From Fibrisoma limi BUZ 3 (GTDB lineage: Bacteria; Bacteroidota; Bacteroidia; Cytophagales; Spirosomataceae), in assembly GCF_000296815.2 (NCBI RefSeq), contig NZ_CAIT01000006.1, positions 1,618,777-1,682,776 on the forward strand: 64,000 bases of DNA, in the 5' to 3' direction. Numbering within the stretch: the first letter of the stretch is position 1; each line of letters begins with the position of its first letter. Positions 32,635 through 41,392 of this stretch are shown in pieces. Below the pieces are notes generated by a model that saw only the letters and a program-made list of their open reading frames with translations, searched no databases and was not told the DNA's origin. The position numbers and the translations under genes are program-made.

Positions 32635-34497
32635 ATGCAAGACGCAACGATTCATACCGTATCCGCCACCGACTGGCTTCGGGAAGCCGGCCTGCTAACC
32701 CATGATCAACAGGAACGGATCGCCCGCTTTCAGACCCGGACAGGATTTGCTGCGGTCAAGATTCTGCTCAACTACGGCTACCTGTCCCGCAAGCAATATG
32801 AACGGGTACTGGGCGAACACGGCTACGAACTGGTGAATATCCGGACCGAAGAGCACGACATGGACGTCGTGAGCCGGATCGACCTGCGTGTTGCCGACCG
32901 CTTTCTGGCCCTGCCACTGCGGTTGCAGGACGACAAAGTGGTGGTAGCCATGGCCGACCCTACCGACGAAACATACATCCAGTTGGTTCGGGAGACGTTC
33001 GGGCGCGACCTGCTCATTCTGACGGCTTCTGACCTCGACATCACCTGGTTGAGCCACAAGCTGCTGGGCGAGCCTTTCGTCAAATCGGCGGTATTCGAGC
33101 TGGTTAACCGCGACCCGCAAAGCTCGGCGCTCATTACGTTCACCACCACGCAGTTGGTTGTCATCTTCGGCGCGATTGCCGTGGTGATAGCGCTGCTGTG
33201 CCTTGATTTTGTTAACACGACGATTGCCATCAATGTGGTAATGAGCAGCTTCTTCCTGATTGCGATCTGTTTCAAGCTGTTTCTAGCCCTGGTTGGTTCG
33301 CGCTTTGAACTGCACCAGGCCGTCACGAAGGAGGAGGTGAAGCAAGTGCGGAACGAAGACCTGCCAGTCTACACCATCCACCTGCCCGTTTACAAGGAGG
33401 ACAAACTGATTCGGAAACTGATCTGGAACCTCCAGAGCCTCGACTACCCGATGGAGCAGTTGGACATCAAGCTGCTGATCGAGGAAGACGACGATAAAAC
33501 GCTGAATGCCGTGCGGGCGCTGGAGTTTCCGGCCATTTTCGAGGTGGTGGTCGTGCCGTTCCACATGCCGAAAACCAAACCGAAAGCCTGCAACTACGGC
33601 CTGCATTTTTCGCGGGGTAAGTTTCTGACCATCTACGACGCCGAAGATATTCCGGACCCGGACCAGTTGAAAAAGACGGTATTTCTGTTCAATAAACTGC
33701 CCGAAAACTTCATCTGCCTGCAAGGAGCGCTGAACTACTTTAACCGGAACGAGAACCTGCTGACCCGGATGTTCACGCTGGAATACAGCTACTGGTTCGA
33801 CTACATGCTGCCGGGCCTGGGTACGCTCGATATTCCCATTCCACTGGGCGGCACCAGTAACCACTTCAAGCTCGACGTCCTGCGCGAATTGGGTGCCTGG
33901 GACCCGTTCAACGTAACGGAAGACGCCGACCTGGGCGTTCGGGCGTTCGCGAAAGGGTACAAAGTGGCCATCGTAAATTCGACTACCTACGAAGAAGCCA
34001 ACAATGAGCCGTTCAACTGGATTCGGCAGCGGTCGCGGTGGATTAAGGGGTATATGCAAACGTACCTGGTGCACATGCGGAGCCCGCGCAAGCTGATCAA
34101 CAAAATTGGCTGGAAGGGTTTCCTGGGCTTCAACTTCTTCATCGGCGCTACGCCCATGACGTTCCTGCTGTATCCGCTGCTGCTGCTGTTTTTCATTACG
34201 TACCTGGTGTTTGACCTGAAGGCAATCCGACCGCTGTTCCCCGACTGGGTGTTGTACATCTCGACCTTCAACCTGATTGTGGGGAACATCCTGATGATCT
34301 ACATCAACATGCTGGCGGTGTTCAAACGACGGTTCTACGAACTGATCTGGTTCTCGCTGGTGAACCCGCTGTACTGGCTGATGCACTCGATTGCCGCTTA
34401 CAAAGGACTCTGGCAGTTGATTACGAAACCGTTCTACTGGGAGAAAACCAACCACGGTCTGAGCAAAACCAACCCCGTTGCCCCGAAACCATCATGA
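32635..34497 (+). CDS. GspE_N (MshEN-like) domain fused to GT2 polysaccharide synthase
   Basis: The protein has 620 residues. Residues 10-150 form a GspE N-terminal/MshEN-like domain with two helical units (WLREAGLLTHDQQERI and VKILLNYGYLSRKQYERVL). Two membrane segments follow (about 170-220), then a GT2 catalytic domain: YTIHLPVYKED, LLIEEDDDKT, the DxD-type YDAEDIPDP, TEDADLGVRA and the processive-synthase motif RQRSRWIKGY. Four more membrane segments end the protein. This is a BcsA-like processive synthase without a PilZ domain. MshEN domains bind cyclic-di-GMP in other proteins, so allosteric control by that messenger is a reasonable inference. Confidence 0.85.
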   Translation: MQDATIHTVSATDWLREAGLLTHDQQERIARFQTRTGFAAVKILLNYGYLSRKQYERVLGEHGYELVNIRTEEHDMDVVSRIDLRVADRFLALPLRLQDDKVVVAMADPTDETYIQLVRETFGRDLLILTASDLDITWLSHKLLGEPFVKSAVFELVNRDPQSSALITFTTTQLVVIFGAIAVVIALLCLDFVNTTIAINVVMSSFFLIAICFKLFLALVGSRFELHQAVTKEEVKQVRNEDLPVYTIHLPVYKEDKLIRKLIWNLQSLDYPMEQLDIKLLIEEDDDKTLNAVRALEFPAIFEVVVVPFHMPKTKPKACNYGLHFSRGKFLTIYDAEDIPDPDQLKKTVFLFNKLPENFICLQGALNYFNRNENLLTRMFTLEYSYWFDYMLPGLGTLDIPIPLGGTSNHFKLDVLRELGAWDPFNVTEDADLGVRAFAKGYKVAIVNSTTYEEANNEPFNWIRQRSRWIKGYMQTYLVHMRSPRKLINKIGWKGFLGFNFFIGATPMTFLLYPLLLLFFITYLVFDLKAIRPLFPDWVLYISTFNLIVGNILMIYINMLAVFKRRFYELIWFSLVNPLYWLMHSIAAYKGLWQLITKPFYWEKTNHGLSKTNPVAPKPS

Positions 34498-36119
34498 ACC
34501 GCGCCCGACTCTGGATTTTTCTATCGGCCGTTCTGCTGGCCGCATACTACCTGCTGATTGGGCTGAACGGCCAGCGGCTGGGCTTTCATACGCAGGAAGC
34601 GCTGTTTCTGACCGAAAAAGCCATGATTGTGTGGCAGGGCATCGGCGACAAACTACCGGTCATCGGGCTGACGTTCCCGGTCTTCCCGTTCTTTTTCAGC
34701 CTGGCGTTCAGCAGTGTCTTTCCGCTGCTTGGCCCCGTGATCGCGTCGGCGCTGGGCATGGCCGTTCTGTTCTATCTGGTACTGGACGATCAGCGCGAAC
34801 TCGACGTACCGTGGCTGATCCGGCTCGGAACGGCGCTGACGTTTTTTCTGCATCCGGGTCTGCTCTACGCAGCCGCATCGGGACGTAGCGTGTATGCCGT
34901 TCTACTGTTTGGGTACCTGTTTTTTCGGAGCCTCCTGGCTTATTTCCGCTCGAACACGACCTACCACGTATCGCTGGCCAGCCTGTTTCTGGTCTGCCTG
35001 GTATTCAGCGCGTTCGATTTTGCCTGGCTGTGTCTGTTCCTGCTGCCGCTGGTGCTGTTTATGTCGCTGCAGGGTCTTTCGCTACGGGGCGACGATACGT
35101 TGATTCGGCTGGGGCTGGCCTTTAATAACCTGTCGCTGCGCCGGAAACTGGTCAACAAATCGTTTGCGCTACTGGTCCTGTTGTTCATGCTGCCGTTGGC
35201 GGGCCTGTTTTTGTTTAGCCTGCTGAACCGGGTGTATGCCGGTGATACGCAGTACTTTCTGGACAGTCCGTATGCCAACTGGCGCGTACTGACCAACCAG
35301 ATTTTACAGGTTGATTACGTTAACCACCCCGACGAGTTCCTGCTGCCGGACACAAGCCTGCTGATCTCACTACGTCGGTTGTTGTATGCGCCCCTGCTGC
35401 TGCTGGTGCTGCTGAATTTCCGGGGACGAACGTATCAGTTGCTGACCTTGCTGAGTCCATTCGCGCTCATCGAGTTCCTGTACATTAAGAACCCGTCCGT
35501 CCCGTTCGTGGCCGAGTATTACCAGATTTTCCTGGTGCTGGGCTGGGTAGGGCTGGTTACGCTATCGGTCACGCAACTTCGTCGGCTGAAGGGACTGGCC
35601 TTCACCCTGATGCTGGTCCAGATCCTGATGGGTGGATTACGCATCTCAACGTCGGCCTACGAGGAGGAGCGCACGTTTCTGGAGTCGGCGCTGCCGTGGC
35701 GTCCGGCGAATAATCTGGCCCACCGCGAAACGGATGACCTGGTTCAGATCATCCGGAAACTGCCGCGCAACAGCCGCATCCTGACCGACGATGCTACGGC
35801 CTACCCAATCATCGCCCTGACGCAGAACGTCCGCCCGTTTGTGCTGCCGTACCAGCAGAACTACTTATCGGCGCTGACAAACCCCGATTCGTTCGCTGAT
35901 TTTTTGCTGATTCACCTTGAAGCCACCAACCCGGTAGCCCGGTTTGCGGTCATTAACCAGGCCTATCTGGGCAGTTTACGCACCCGAGCGCAGCGTCCGC
36001 TGGCGCTTGTGGGCAGCAGCTCGGAATGGCGGCTCTATCGGTTCGCGAAACCCCAGAAGGCCTCATCCCCTACCCAGGAGCCGAACCTTGCCCTGGCGGG
36101 AAAAACCGCTCAGCCGTAA
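34494..36119 (+). CDS. Large integral membrane protein, GT-C-like
   Basis: The protein has 541 residues with about eleven membrane segments (1-400) and a soluble C-terminal region (about 400-541). The first segment is followed by a loop with GFHTQEALFLTEKAM, which could carry an acidic catalytic residue as in GT-C glycosyltransferases, but no family motif is certain. It overlaps the synthase stop by four bases (ATGA), so it belongs to the same operon. It may modify or polymerise the surface glycan. Product not recognised beyond this. Confidence 0.55.
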   Translation: MNRARLWIFLSAVLLAAYYLLIGLNGQRLGFHTQEALFLTEKAMIVWQGIGDKLPVIGLTFPVFPFFFSLAFSSVFPLLGPVIASALGMAVLFYLVLDDQRELDVPWLIRLGTALTFFLHPGLLYAAASGRSVYAVLLFGYLFFRSLLAYFRSNTTYHVSLASLFLVCLVFSAFDFAWLCLFLLPLVLFMSLQGLSLRGDDTLIRLGLAFNNLSLRRKLVNKSFALLVLLFMLPLAGLFLFSLLNRVYAGDTQYFLDSPYANWRVLTNQILQVDYVNHPDEFLLPDTSLLISLRRLLYAPLLLLVLLNFRGRTYQLLTLLSPFALIEFLYIKNPSVPFVAEYYQIFLVLGWVGLVTLSVTQLRRLKGLAFTLMLVQILMGGLRISTSAYEEERTFLESALPWRPANNLAHRETDDLVQIIRKLPRNSRILTDDATAYPIIALTQNVRPFVLPYQQNYLSALTNPDSFADFLLIHLEATNPVARFAVINQAYLGSLRTRAQRPLALVGSSSEWRLYRFAKPQKASSPTQEPNLALAGKTAQP

Positions 36120-36123
36120 GTCC

Positions 36124-37371
36124 TTACTCCGTTTCGACGTAGTTAAGGTCTTTGCTGAACGTTTCTTCCATGTAGTACAGGGCGATCAGGGCCAGGGCGA
36201 TGGTCAGCAAACCAACCCCCAGGGCACTATACAGCGTACCGACATACGATTTACCAAGAATGAACAACGACGTCAGTGGAATGACGGCTCCCCGTACAAA
36301 ATTGGGGACCGTCGTTGCCACGGTTGCCCGGAGGTTGGTGCCAAACAATTCGGCGGCAATGGTCACGAACAACGCCCAGTAGCCGTTGGCAAAGCCGAGG
36401 AAGACGCACAGCAGATAAAACGAATCGACGTCGCGCAGGGGAGCCAGCAGATACACCAGCACAAACACCGACGACAGCAAAATGAAGCCGCCAATGGCCC
36501 GTTTCCTGCTTTGCAGGCGCTGACTAAGCAGGCCACTCGCTACGTCGCCGAACACCTGACCAGTAAACGATAACATCACCGCCTTTCCCGCTACGACGGG
36601 CGCCGACAGCCCCATGGCCTGACCAAACTCCGGGGAGAACGTAATCAGAATCCCAACCACGAACCAGATCGGCAATCCAACCAGAATGCATTGCAGGTAT
36701 TTCAGTAGGCGGGTTCGGTCGGAGAACAACATGATGAGGTCGCCCCGCTTCACCTGCCGTTCCTTGACCGTTTCAAAGATGCGGGATTCGAAGATGTTTA
36801 CCCGCAGCACCAGCAGCAGCAGACCAAGTCCCCCACCGATAAAGTACGCGTTCCGCCACTCAAACAGGTCCGCGACGAAGTACGCCATGATGGCTCCCAG
36901 CACACCCATCGTCGCAACGATTGTAGTACCGTAACCACGGATTTTCTTCGGCAGGACTTCCGTCACCAACGTAACGCCGGCACCCAGTTCACCGGCCAGA
37001 CCAACGCCCGCGATAAAGCGAAGAATGGCGTACTGGTTCAGGGAGGTGATCAGGCCGTTACCGATGTTGGCCAGCGAATAAATCAGGATGGAGCCAAACA
37101 GCACTGACAATCGGCCGCGTTTGTCGCCCAATACGCCCCAGAAGATGCCACCGATCAGCATCCCGGCCATCTGCATGTTCAGGAGCATGATGCCATCGGG
37201 CAGCAACCGATCGGGGGTTGTTCCCAACGCTTTCAGACTCGGCACCCGCACGACGCTGAACAGAAACAGGTCATACATGTCCACTAAATAGCCCAGCGCG
37301 GCCACGAGTACCGGGAGTTGTAACAGTTGCTGGGCGAGGGTTTTCGGCTCGGTTTTCGGTTGTTCGACCAT
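36124..37371 (-). CDS. MFS transporter, sugar/organic acid type
   Basis: The protein has 415 residues and twelve membrane segments. The MFS signature appears as GVLGDKRGRLSVLFGS between segments 2 and 3, and an acidic start VDMYDLFLFSVVRV lies in segment 1, as in the metabolite:H+ symporter and sugar porter groups. VGLAGELGAGVTLVTEVLP is the segment 4-5 region with the conserved E and R. It is the most downstream gene of a minus-strand run with oxidoreductases and a glycosidase and may import their substrate. Confidence 0.85.
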   Translation of the reverse strand: MVEQPKTEPKTLAQQLLQLPVLVAALGYLVDMYDLFLFSVVRVPSLKALGTTPDRLLPDGIMLLNMQMAGMLIGGIFWGVLGDKRGRLSVLFGSILIYSLANIGNGLITSLNQYAILRFIAGVGLAGELGAGVTLVTEVLPKKIRGYGTTIVATMGVLGAIMAYFVADLFEWRNAYFIGGGLGLLLLVLRVNIFESRIFETVKERQVKRGDLIMLFSDRTRLLKYLQCILVGLPIWFVVGILITFSPEFGQAMGLSAPVVAGKAVMLSFTGQVFGDVASGLLSQRLQSRKRAIGGFILLSSVFVLVYLLAPLRDVDSFYLLCVFLGFANGYWALFVTIAAELFGTNLRATVATTVPNFVRGAVIPLTSLFILGKSYVGTLYSALGVGLLTIALALIALYYMEETFSKDLNYVETE

Positions 37372-37380
37372 GGTTTGTCT

Positions 37381-37402
37381 GGCCCAGGCTCAAGCCTGGG
37401 CC
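37381..37402. terminator. Perfect palindrome between the MFS and Gfo/Idh/MocA genes
   Basis: GGCCCAGGCT and AGCCTGGGCC pair over ten bases around CA. It lies just upstream of the MFS start codon on the minus strand. No T-run follows, so it could be an attenuator, a REP-like repeat or an operator. Part of it, GGCC(T/C)GGCCCAG, recurs imperfectly near 37448-37458. Confidence 0.4.
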
Positions 37403-37461
37403 GTGTATGTTAATTATCAGGCCAAGCGCAAACGGTACGCCGTAGCGGCCTGGCCCAGACG

Positions 37462-38766
37462 TTAGACTTGTTGTGGTACGGTATAGGGTGCGCGGTACTT
37501 ACGGCTGAGCATGGCATTTGCTTCTGCATCGCTGATGAATACTTCTTTCTTCGGATCGAACTTCAACGTCCGGCCCAGGCGATACGCAATGTTGCCCAGG
37601 TGCGCAATGCCCGACGACAGATGCGCGGTTTCGACCGGGCCGTTCAGCCTGGACTTGTCCCGTGCCCGAACCGCTTCTATGAAATTCAGGTAGTGATCAC
37701 CCCCGGCTTTGCCCGACGGCCCCGGCTCACGCTCCCGGCCCAGGAAGGTTTTGTAGTCGTTATAGCCGTTGATAACCATGTAGCCCTTATCGCCATAGAA
37801 TATATTGCCGATCTCCACGCCATCTTCCTTGTTGGTCATCCACGGCCGGACCTCAAACTGAATCACTTTCCCCTCTTTCGGGTACTTGTAGACCGACGTT
37901 AGCGTTTCGGGCGTTTCCTTGCAGTCATTCCAGAGAAACTTACCGCCTGCCGAGCTAATTTCTTCCGGCAATCCTACGTCCAGTCCCCACATGCACAGGT
38001 CGGTTTCGTGAATGCCCTGGTTACCAATATCGCCATTGCCGTAGTTCCAGAACCAGTGCCAGTTGTAGTGCACGTAGTTCTTGCTGAACTCGCGGGCTTC
38101 GGCGGGGCCTTGCCACAGGTCCCAGTTCAGGGTGTCGGGCGCGGTGGAGTTGCCCTGATTGCCAATGTCGGGACGCCACTTATACACGAGTCCCCGCGCC
38201 ATGTACACTTTCCCGATCAGGCCGTCGCGCAGGTGTTTGATGGCTTCCTGAATGGCCGTTGAACTACGTAGCTGCACCCCGTGCTGTACAATCCGATTGT
38301 ATTTCTTAGCGGCCTCAACCATCTTCCGGCCTTCGTACAGGTTGTGCGAACCGGGCTTTTCGACGTACACGTCCTTGCCAGCCTGACACGCCCAGATAGC
38401 CGCCAGCGAATGCCAGTGGTTGGGCGTAGCGATGCTCACGGCGTCGATGTTCTTGTCGTCGTAGACCTTCCGGAGGTCCTGCTCCATCTGCACCTTCCGG
38501 TTGTATTTTTTCTCGAATTCGTCCGCCCGTTTGGCCAGAATGACTTTGTCGACATCGCACAACGTAACGACCTCAACGTTGGTCAGCTTTGAGAAACCAG
38601 CGATGTGGTCAGTACCGCGACCGTTCACGCCGATAACCGCTACACGAATTCGGTCATTGGCACCAAAAGCATGAGCCGGAATGATCGTCGGCATACCGAG
38701 TACCGCCAGGGAACCGGTGGCGGCCGTTTTGAGGAATGTCCTCCGGGAGTTGGGTTGGTTGTTCAT
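37462..38766 (-). CDS. Gfo/Idh/MocA-family oxidoreductase with Tat signal
   Basis: The protein has 434 residues. The leader NSRRTFLKTAATGSLAVLG is a clear twin-arginine signal, so the folded enzyme goes to the periplasm with its NAD(P) cofactor. The Rossmann region is RVAVIGVNGRGTDHI, and the family EKP motif is in VYVEKPGSHNLYEG. The C-terminal substrate domain spans about residues 160-420. Members oxidise or rearrange sugars and sugar acids; the exact substrate is unknown. It is in line with a transporter and other sugar enzymes. Confidence 0.88.
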   Translation of the reverse strand: MNNQPNSRRTFLKTAATGSLAVLGMPTIIPAHAFGANDRIRVAVIGVNGRGTDHIAGFSKLTNVEVVTLCDVDKVILAKRADEFEKKYNRKVQMEQDLRKVYDDKNIDAVSIATPNHWHSLAAIWACQAGKDVYVEKPGSHNLYEGRKMVEAAKKYNRIVQHGVQLRSSTAIQEAIKHLRDGLIGKVYMARGLVYKWRPDIGNQGNSTAPDTLNWDLWQGPAEAREFSKNYVHYNWHWFWNYGNGDIGNQGIHETDLCMWGLDVGLPEEISSAGGKFLWNDCKETPETLTSVYKYPKEGKVIQFEVRPWMTNKEDGVEIGNIFYGDKGYMVINGYNDYKTFLGREREPGPSGKAGGDHYLNFIEAVRARDKSRLNGPVETAHLSSGIAHLGNIAYRLGRTLKFDPKKEVFISDAEANAMLSRKYRAPYTVPQQV

Positions 38767-38893
38767 GGGGGTTTAGGAGTTTTAAACGCAGAGAGGCAAA
38801 GGACACGCAGAGAAAACAGAGTTTATATTTTAACGTGAATCATGAATAATCCCTAAAACAATCCGCTGAATTACAGCTATATAGCTTAGCCTA

Positions 38894-38984
38894 TTTTTGT
38901 CATCCCGACGCAGGAGGGATCTTCGGTAGAAAACAATTACATACAAGCTACTGAAGATCCCTCCTTTGGTCGGGATGACAAAAA
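38894..38984. repeat. Dispersed hairpin repeat of the Bacteroidota GTCATCCCGAC type
   Basis: TTTTTGTCATCCCGAC (38894-38909) pairs with GTCGGGATGACAAAAA (38969-38984), GGAGGGATCTTC (38913-38924) with GAAGATCCCTCC (38953-38964), and GTAG with CTAC inside. A long imperfect hairpin of 91 bases results. Elements with this start are common in Bacteroidota genomes. The A and T runs at the ends suggest a terminator role in both directions. Confidence 0.8.
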
Positions 38985-39055
38985 TTCAAATGCTTATCTA
39001 TATCCTTTCTCAGCGCACTCGGCGCGTCCTCTGCCCCTCTGCGTTTAGAAAAAAT

Positions 39056-39832
39056 CTACAATCTCGGTACCGTCAGGCCACCATCGACCAGGATGACCTG
39101 CCCGGTTGAATACGGGAAGTCGCCACGCGCCAGAGCTGCCACGGCCTTGCCTACGTCGTCGGGAAGGCCCCAGCGTTTCTGGACACAAAGGCCGTCTTCG
39201 ATCAGCTTGTCGTACTTGCTGGTTACGCCCGCCGTCATGTCGGTACGAATAACGCCCGGCCTGACTTCGTACACCGGAATATCAAACTCGCCCAGCCGGG
39301 CCGCAAACAACTGCGTGGCCATGCTCAACCCGGCCTTCGCCACACAATACTCCCCCCGATTCACCGACGCCACCGTCGCTGAAATCGACGATACGTTGAC
39401 GATGCAGCCCCAAAATTCCGGCTGTTCGCTACGTTGTTGGATCATCCAGTTGGCAGCCGCCTGCGTCAGAAAATACGCGCCCTGCAAATTCGTGGTCAGT
39501 ACGTATTGAAAGCTTTCTTCGGTAGCTTCCAGTATGTCGCGCCGTTCTTTGGGGGCTACCCCCGCGTTGTTAACCAATACGTTCAGTCGCCCGAAATGCT
39601 GACGGATTCTGTCCAGCATTCCGGCACGGGCGTCACCCGATGCCACGTCGCCGGGGCAGTATATCACCTCGGCACCCAACGCCCGTAACTCACCCAGTGC
39701 TTTCCGGGCCGCTTCCTCCGGCCGAACGCCGTTGATCGCCAGATCAAACCCGGCTTTGGCCAGGTGTTCAGCAATGCCGTAGCCGATGCCCCGACTGCCG
39801 CCGGTTATAAACGCGACTCGTTTCAATGTCAT
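39056..39832 (-). CDS. SDR-family oxidoreductase (3-ketoacyl reductase-like)
   Basis: The protein has 258 residues, a classical short-chain dehydrogenase: cofactor motif FITGGSRGIGYGIA, structural LVNNAGVAP, catalytic Ser in NVSSISATVAS and the Tyr-Lys pair in EYCVAKAG, with VRPGVIRTDM following. The acidic residue that would select NAD over NADP is not obvious (INGVRPEEA). The context with a GH88-like glycosidase suggests a sugar or keto-acid substrate rather than fatty acids. It is transcribed leftward like its neighbours, but repeats separate it from them. Confidence 0.88.
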   Translation of the reverse strand: MTLKRVAFITGGSRGIGYGIAEHLAKAGFDLAINGVRPEEAARKALGELRALGAEVIYCPGDVASGDARAGMLDRIRQHFGRLNVLVNNAGVAPKERRDILEATEESFQYVLTTNLQGAYFLTQAAANWMIQQRSEQPEFWGCIVNVSSISATVASVNRGEYCVAKAGLSMATQLFAARLGEFDIPVYEVRPGVIRTDMTAGVTSKYDKLIEDGLCVQKRWGLPDDVGKAVAALARGDFPYSTGQVILVDGGLTVPRL

Positions 39833-39884
39833 TCTGCTTTCGCTTCAATGTATGCGTTTCGGTAAGTGGAGTTAGGTTCAGATC

Positions 39885-39919
39885 CTGACCAGTTAGGTTT
39901 CAGAAACCTAACTGGTCAG
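39885..39919. repeat. 17-bp-arm palindrome between SDR and Old Yellow Enzyme genes
   Basis: Bases 39885-39901 and 39903-39919 are exact reverse complements around one A (arms CTGACCAGTTAGGTTTC). Weaker pairing continues outward to about 39866-39940 (GTCAGATTC-type segments). The compact hairpin lies between two genes of the same direction and may be a terminator or a dispersed repeat. Confidence 0.75.
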
Positions 39920-39949
39920 ATTTGAGAATCTGACCTTACTTGTTCCTGT

Positions 39950-41392
39950 TCAGAGTCCCTCTTTTATCGCTTTCAACTGATCGGCTTCGGGCATTTTCTT
40001 GTAATGTGGGTCCAGCGGGTAACAGCCCGAAATCAGGCCGTTGCGCGGAGCCGTGGTGCAGTCCGAAAAGGTGCGGCACAGCAGGTTGCGGGTCAATGGA
40101 CGACCAGCCACCATATCGGCCGGCATGGTTGGGTACGACAGCACCATCCGCCCAAATCCTACGCTATCCGCCATGCCCGTTCGGAGTACGTACTGCGCTA
40201 CGTTCGGCAGCCATTCCTGCAAATACGAATACCCCGACCCGATGATGATCAACTCCGGAAACGCCCGTTTCAGCATACACGTTACGTCGATCTGGCGTTT
40301 TACGCCCAGCAGCGGCTCTTCGGGCGGCAGATACCCATCCGAAGGCGGAAACAGCGCCGGGCGCATCAGGTGCGGATTGTAGTACGGACTGCCACCGGTA
40401 ATGCACACCAACTGGATACCCAGCGACTGCACCAGTTCGAGGACGGCCTTCGTTTCGGTCAGGTCAATACCCAGCCCGTTGGACTGGCCGCCAAAGGCGA
40501 AGTACTGATCGGCGGATTCGGGAATGCCTACCTCATCGGGGCCTTTTTTGAACGGCAGGAAATCGAACGCACTCAGGCGAATACCCATTTCCAGCCCCGG
40601 CGCGGCCTGCTGGATACCGGCTACGATGTTTCGCAGGTAGCGAGTACGGTTTTCGAACGACCCGCCGTATTTGCCCGGCCGATTGACCGCACTCAGGAAC
40701 TCGTGGCCGAGGTAACCGTGGCAATGTTTGATGTCGACGAAATCGAAGCCCGCTTTCTGAGCCAACACAGCCGCCTGAACGTAGTGCTCGATGATCTGAT
40801 CAATCTCGTCGTCGGTCAGCGCCGGATAATCCGCGTCCATGCCGAAACGCTTGTTCAGAAACGGGTGACTATACAGGATTTTAGACTCAAACGCCTTGTG
40901 ACTGTGTGGTTTGCAGAACCGCCCCGAATGGGTCAGTTGCAGGCCAATCACCAGATCGTCGGTATTGCCAAACTTCGCCCTGTGCTGCTCCAGAATCAGT
41001 TGCCGCAGTTCGACAAAATCCGGGAACGTATCGGCGTTCAGCACCAACTGATTGGGATTCGCCTTTCCCGAGTGGCAAACGGCCACGGCCTCACAGCCAA
41101 ATAGCAGCTTGGCCCCGCTCACGGCAAATTTCACCCAGCGGCCACGGGTCAGGTCCGACGGCCGACCATCGGGCAGACCATCCCAGCCTTCCATCGGCAG
41201 AATGCAGAGACTGTTCCCGATCGTTTTGCCCGATTTTAGCTGAATAGGCCGGTTGAACGGACTTTCGTCGGGTGGCAGCAGGGTTTCGTCGAACGGCAGG
41301 TCAACGCCACTGGCCTGCAGGTAATTCTGCAAGTCGGCTGCCGTTTTCAACTGCGCCATTCGGGTGTATCGGGGTTTAGACTTTGTGCTCAT
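39950..41392 (-). CDS. Old Yellow Enzyme family NADH:flavin oxidoreductase
   Basis: About 480 residues from the ATG at 41392 ([15 protein letters not shown]). The frame is open to 41488, but that part lies inside the next gene; an ATG at 41359 is an alternative. The TIM barrel of OYE is visible: [11 protein letters not shown] at the FMN site, [11 protein letters not shown] with the active-site His region, [19 protein letters not shown] (H-C-H-GYL), and the C-terminal [11 protein letters not shown]. The enzyme reduces activated C=C bonds with FMN and NAD(P)H. It overlaps the GH88-like gene end by 17 bases, so the two are coupled. Confidence 0.87.
   Translation of the reverse strand: MSTKSKPRYTRMAQLKTAADLQNYLQASGVDLPFDETLLPPDESPFNRPIQLKSGKTIGNSLCILPMEGWDGLPDGRPSDLTRGRWVKFAVSGAKLLFGCEAVAVCHSGKANPNQLVLNADTFPDFVELRQLILEQHRAKFGNTDDLVIGLQLTHSGRFCKPHSHKAFESKILYSHPFLNKRFGMDADYPALTDDEIDQIIEHYVQAAVLAQKAGFDFVDIKHCHGYLGHEFLSAVNRPGKYGGSFENRTRYLRNIVAGIQQAAPGLEMGIRLSAFDFLPFKKGPDEVGIPESADQYFAFGGQSNGLGIDLTETKAVLELVQSLGIQLVCITGGSPYYNPHLMRPALFPPSDGYLPPEEPLLGVKRQIDVTCMLKRAFPELIIIGSGYSYLQEWLPNVAQYVLRTGMADSVGFGRMVLSYPTMPADMVAGRPLTRNLLCRTFSDCTTAPRNGLISGCYPLDPHYKKMPEADQLKAIKEGL

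Noticed and set aside
33283-34455. 390-codon reverse frame opposite the GT2 synthase
   Set aside because: Antisense shadow of a gene with complete catalytic motifs; no motif of its own.
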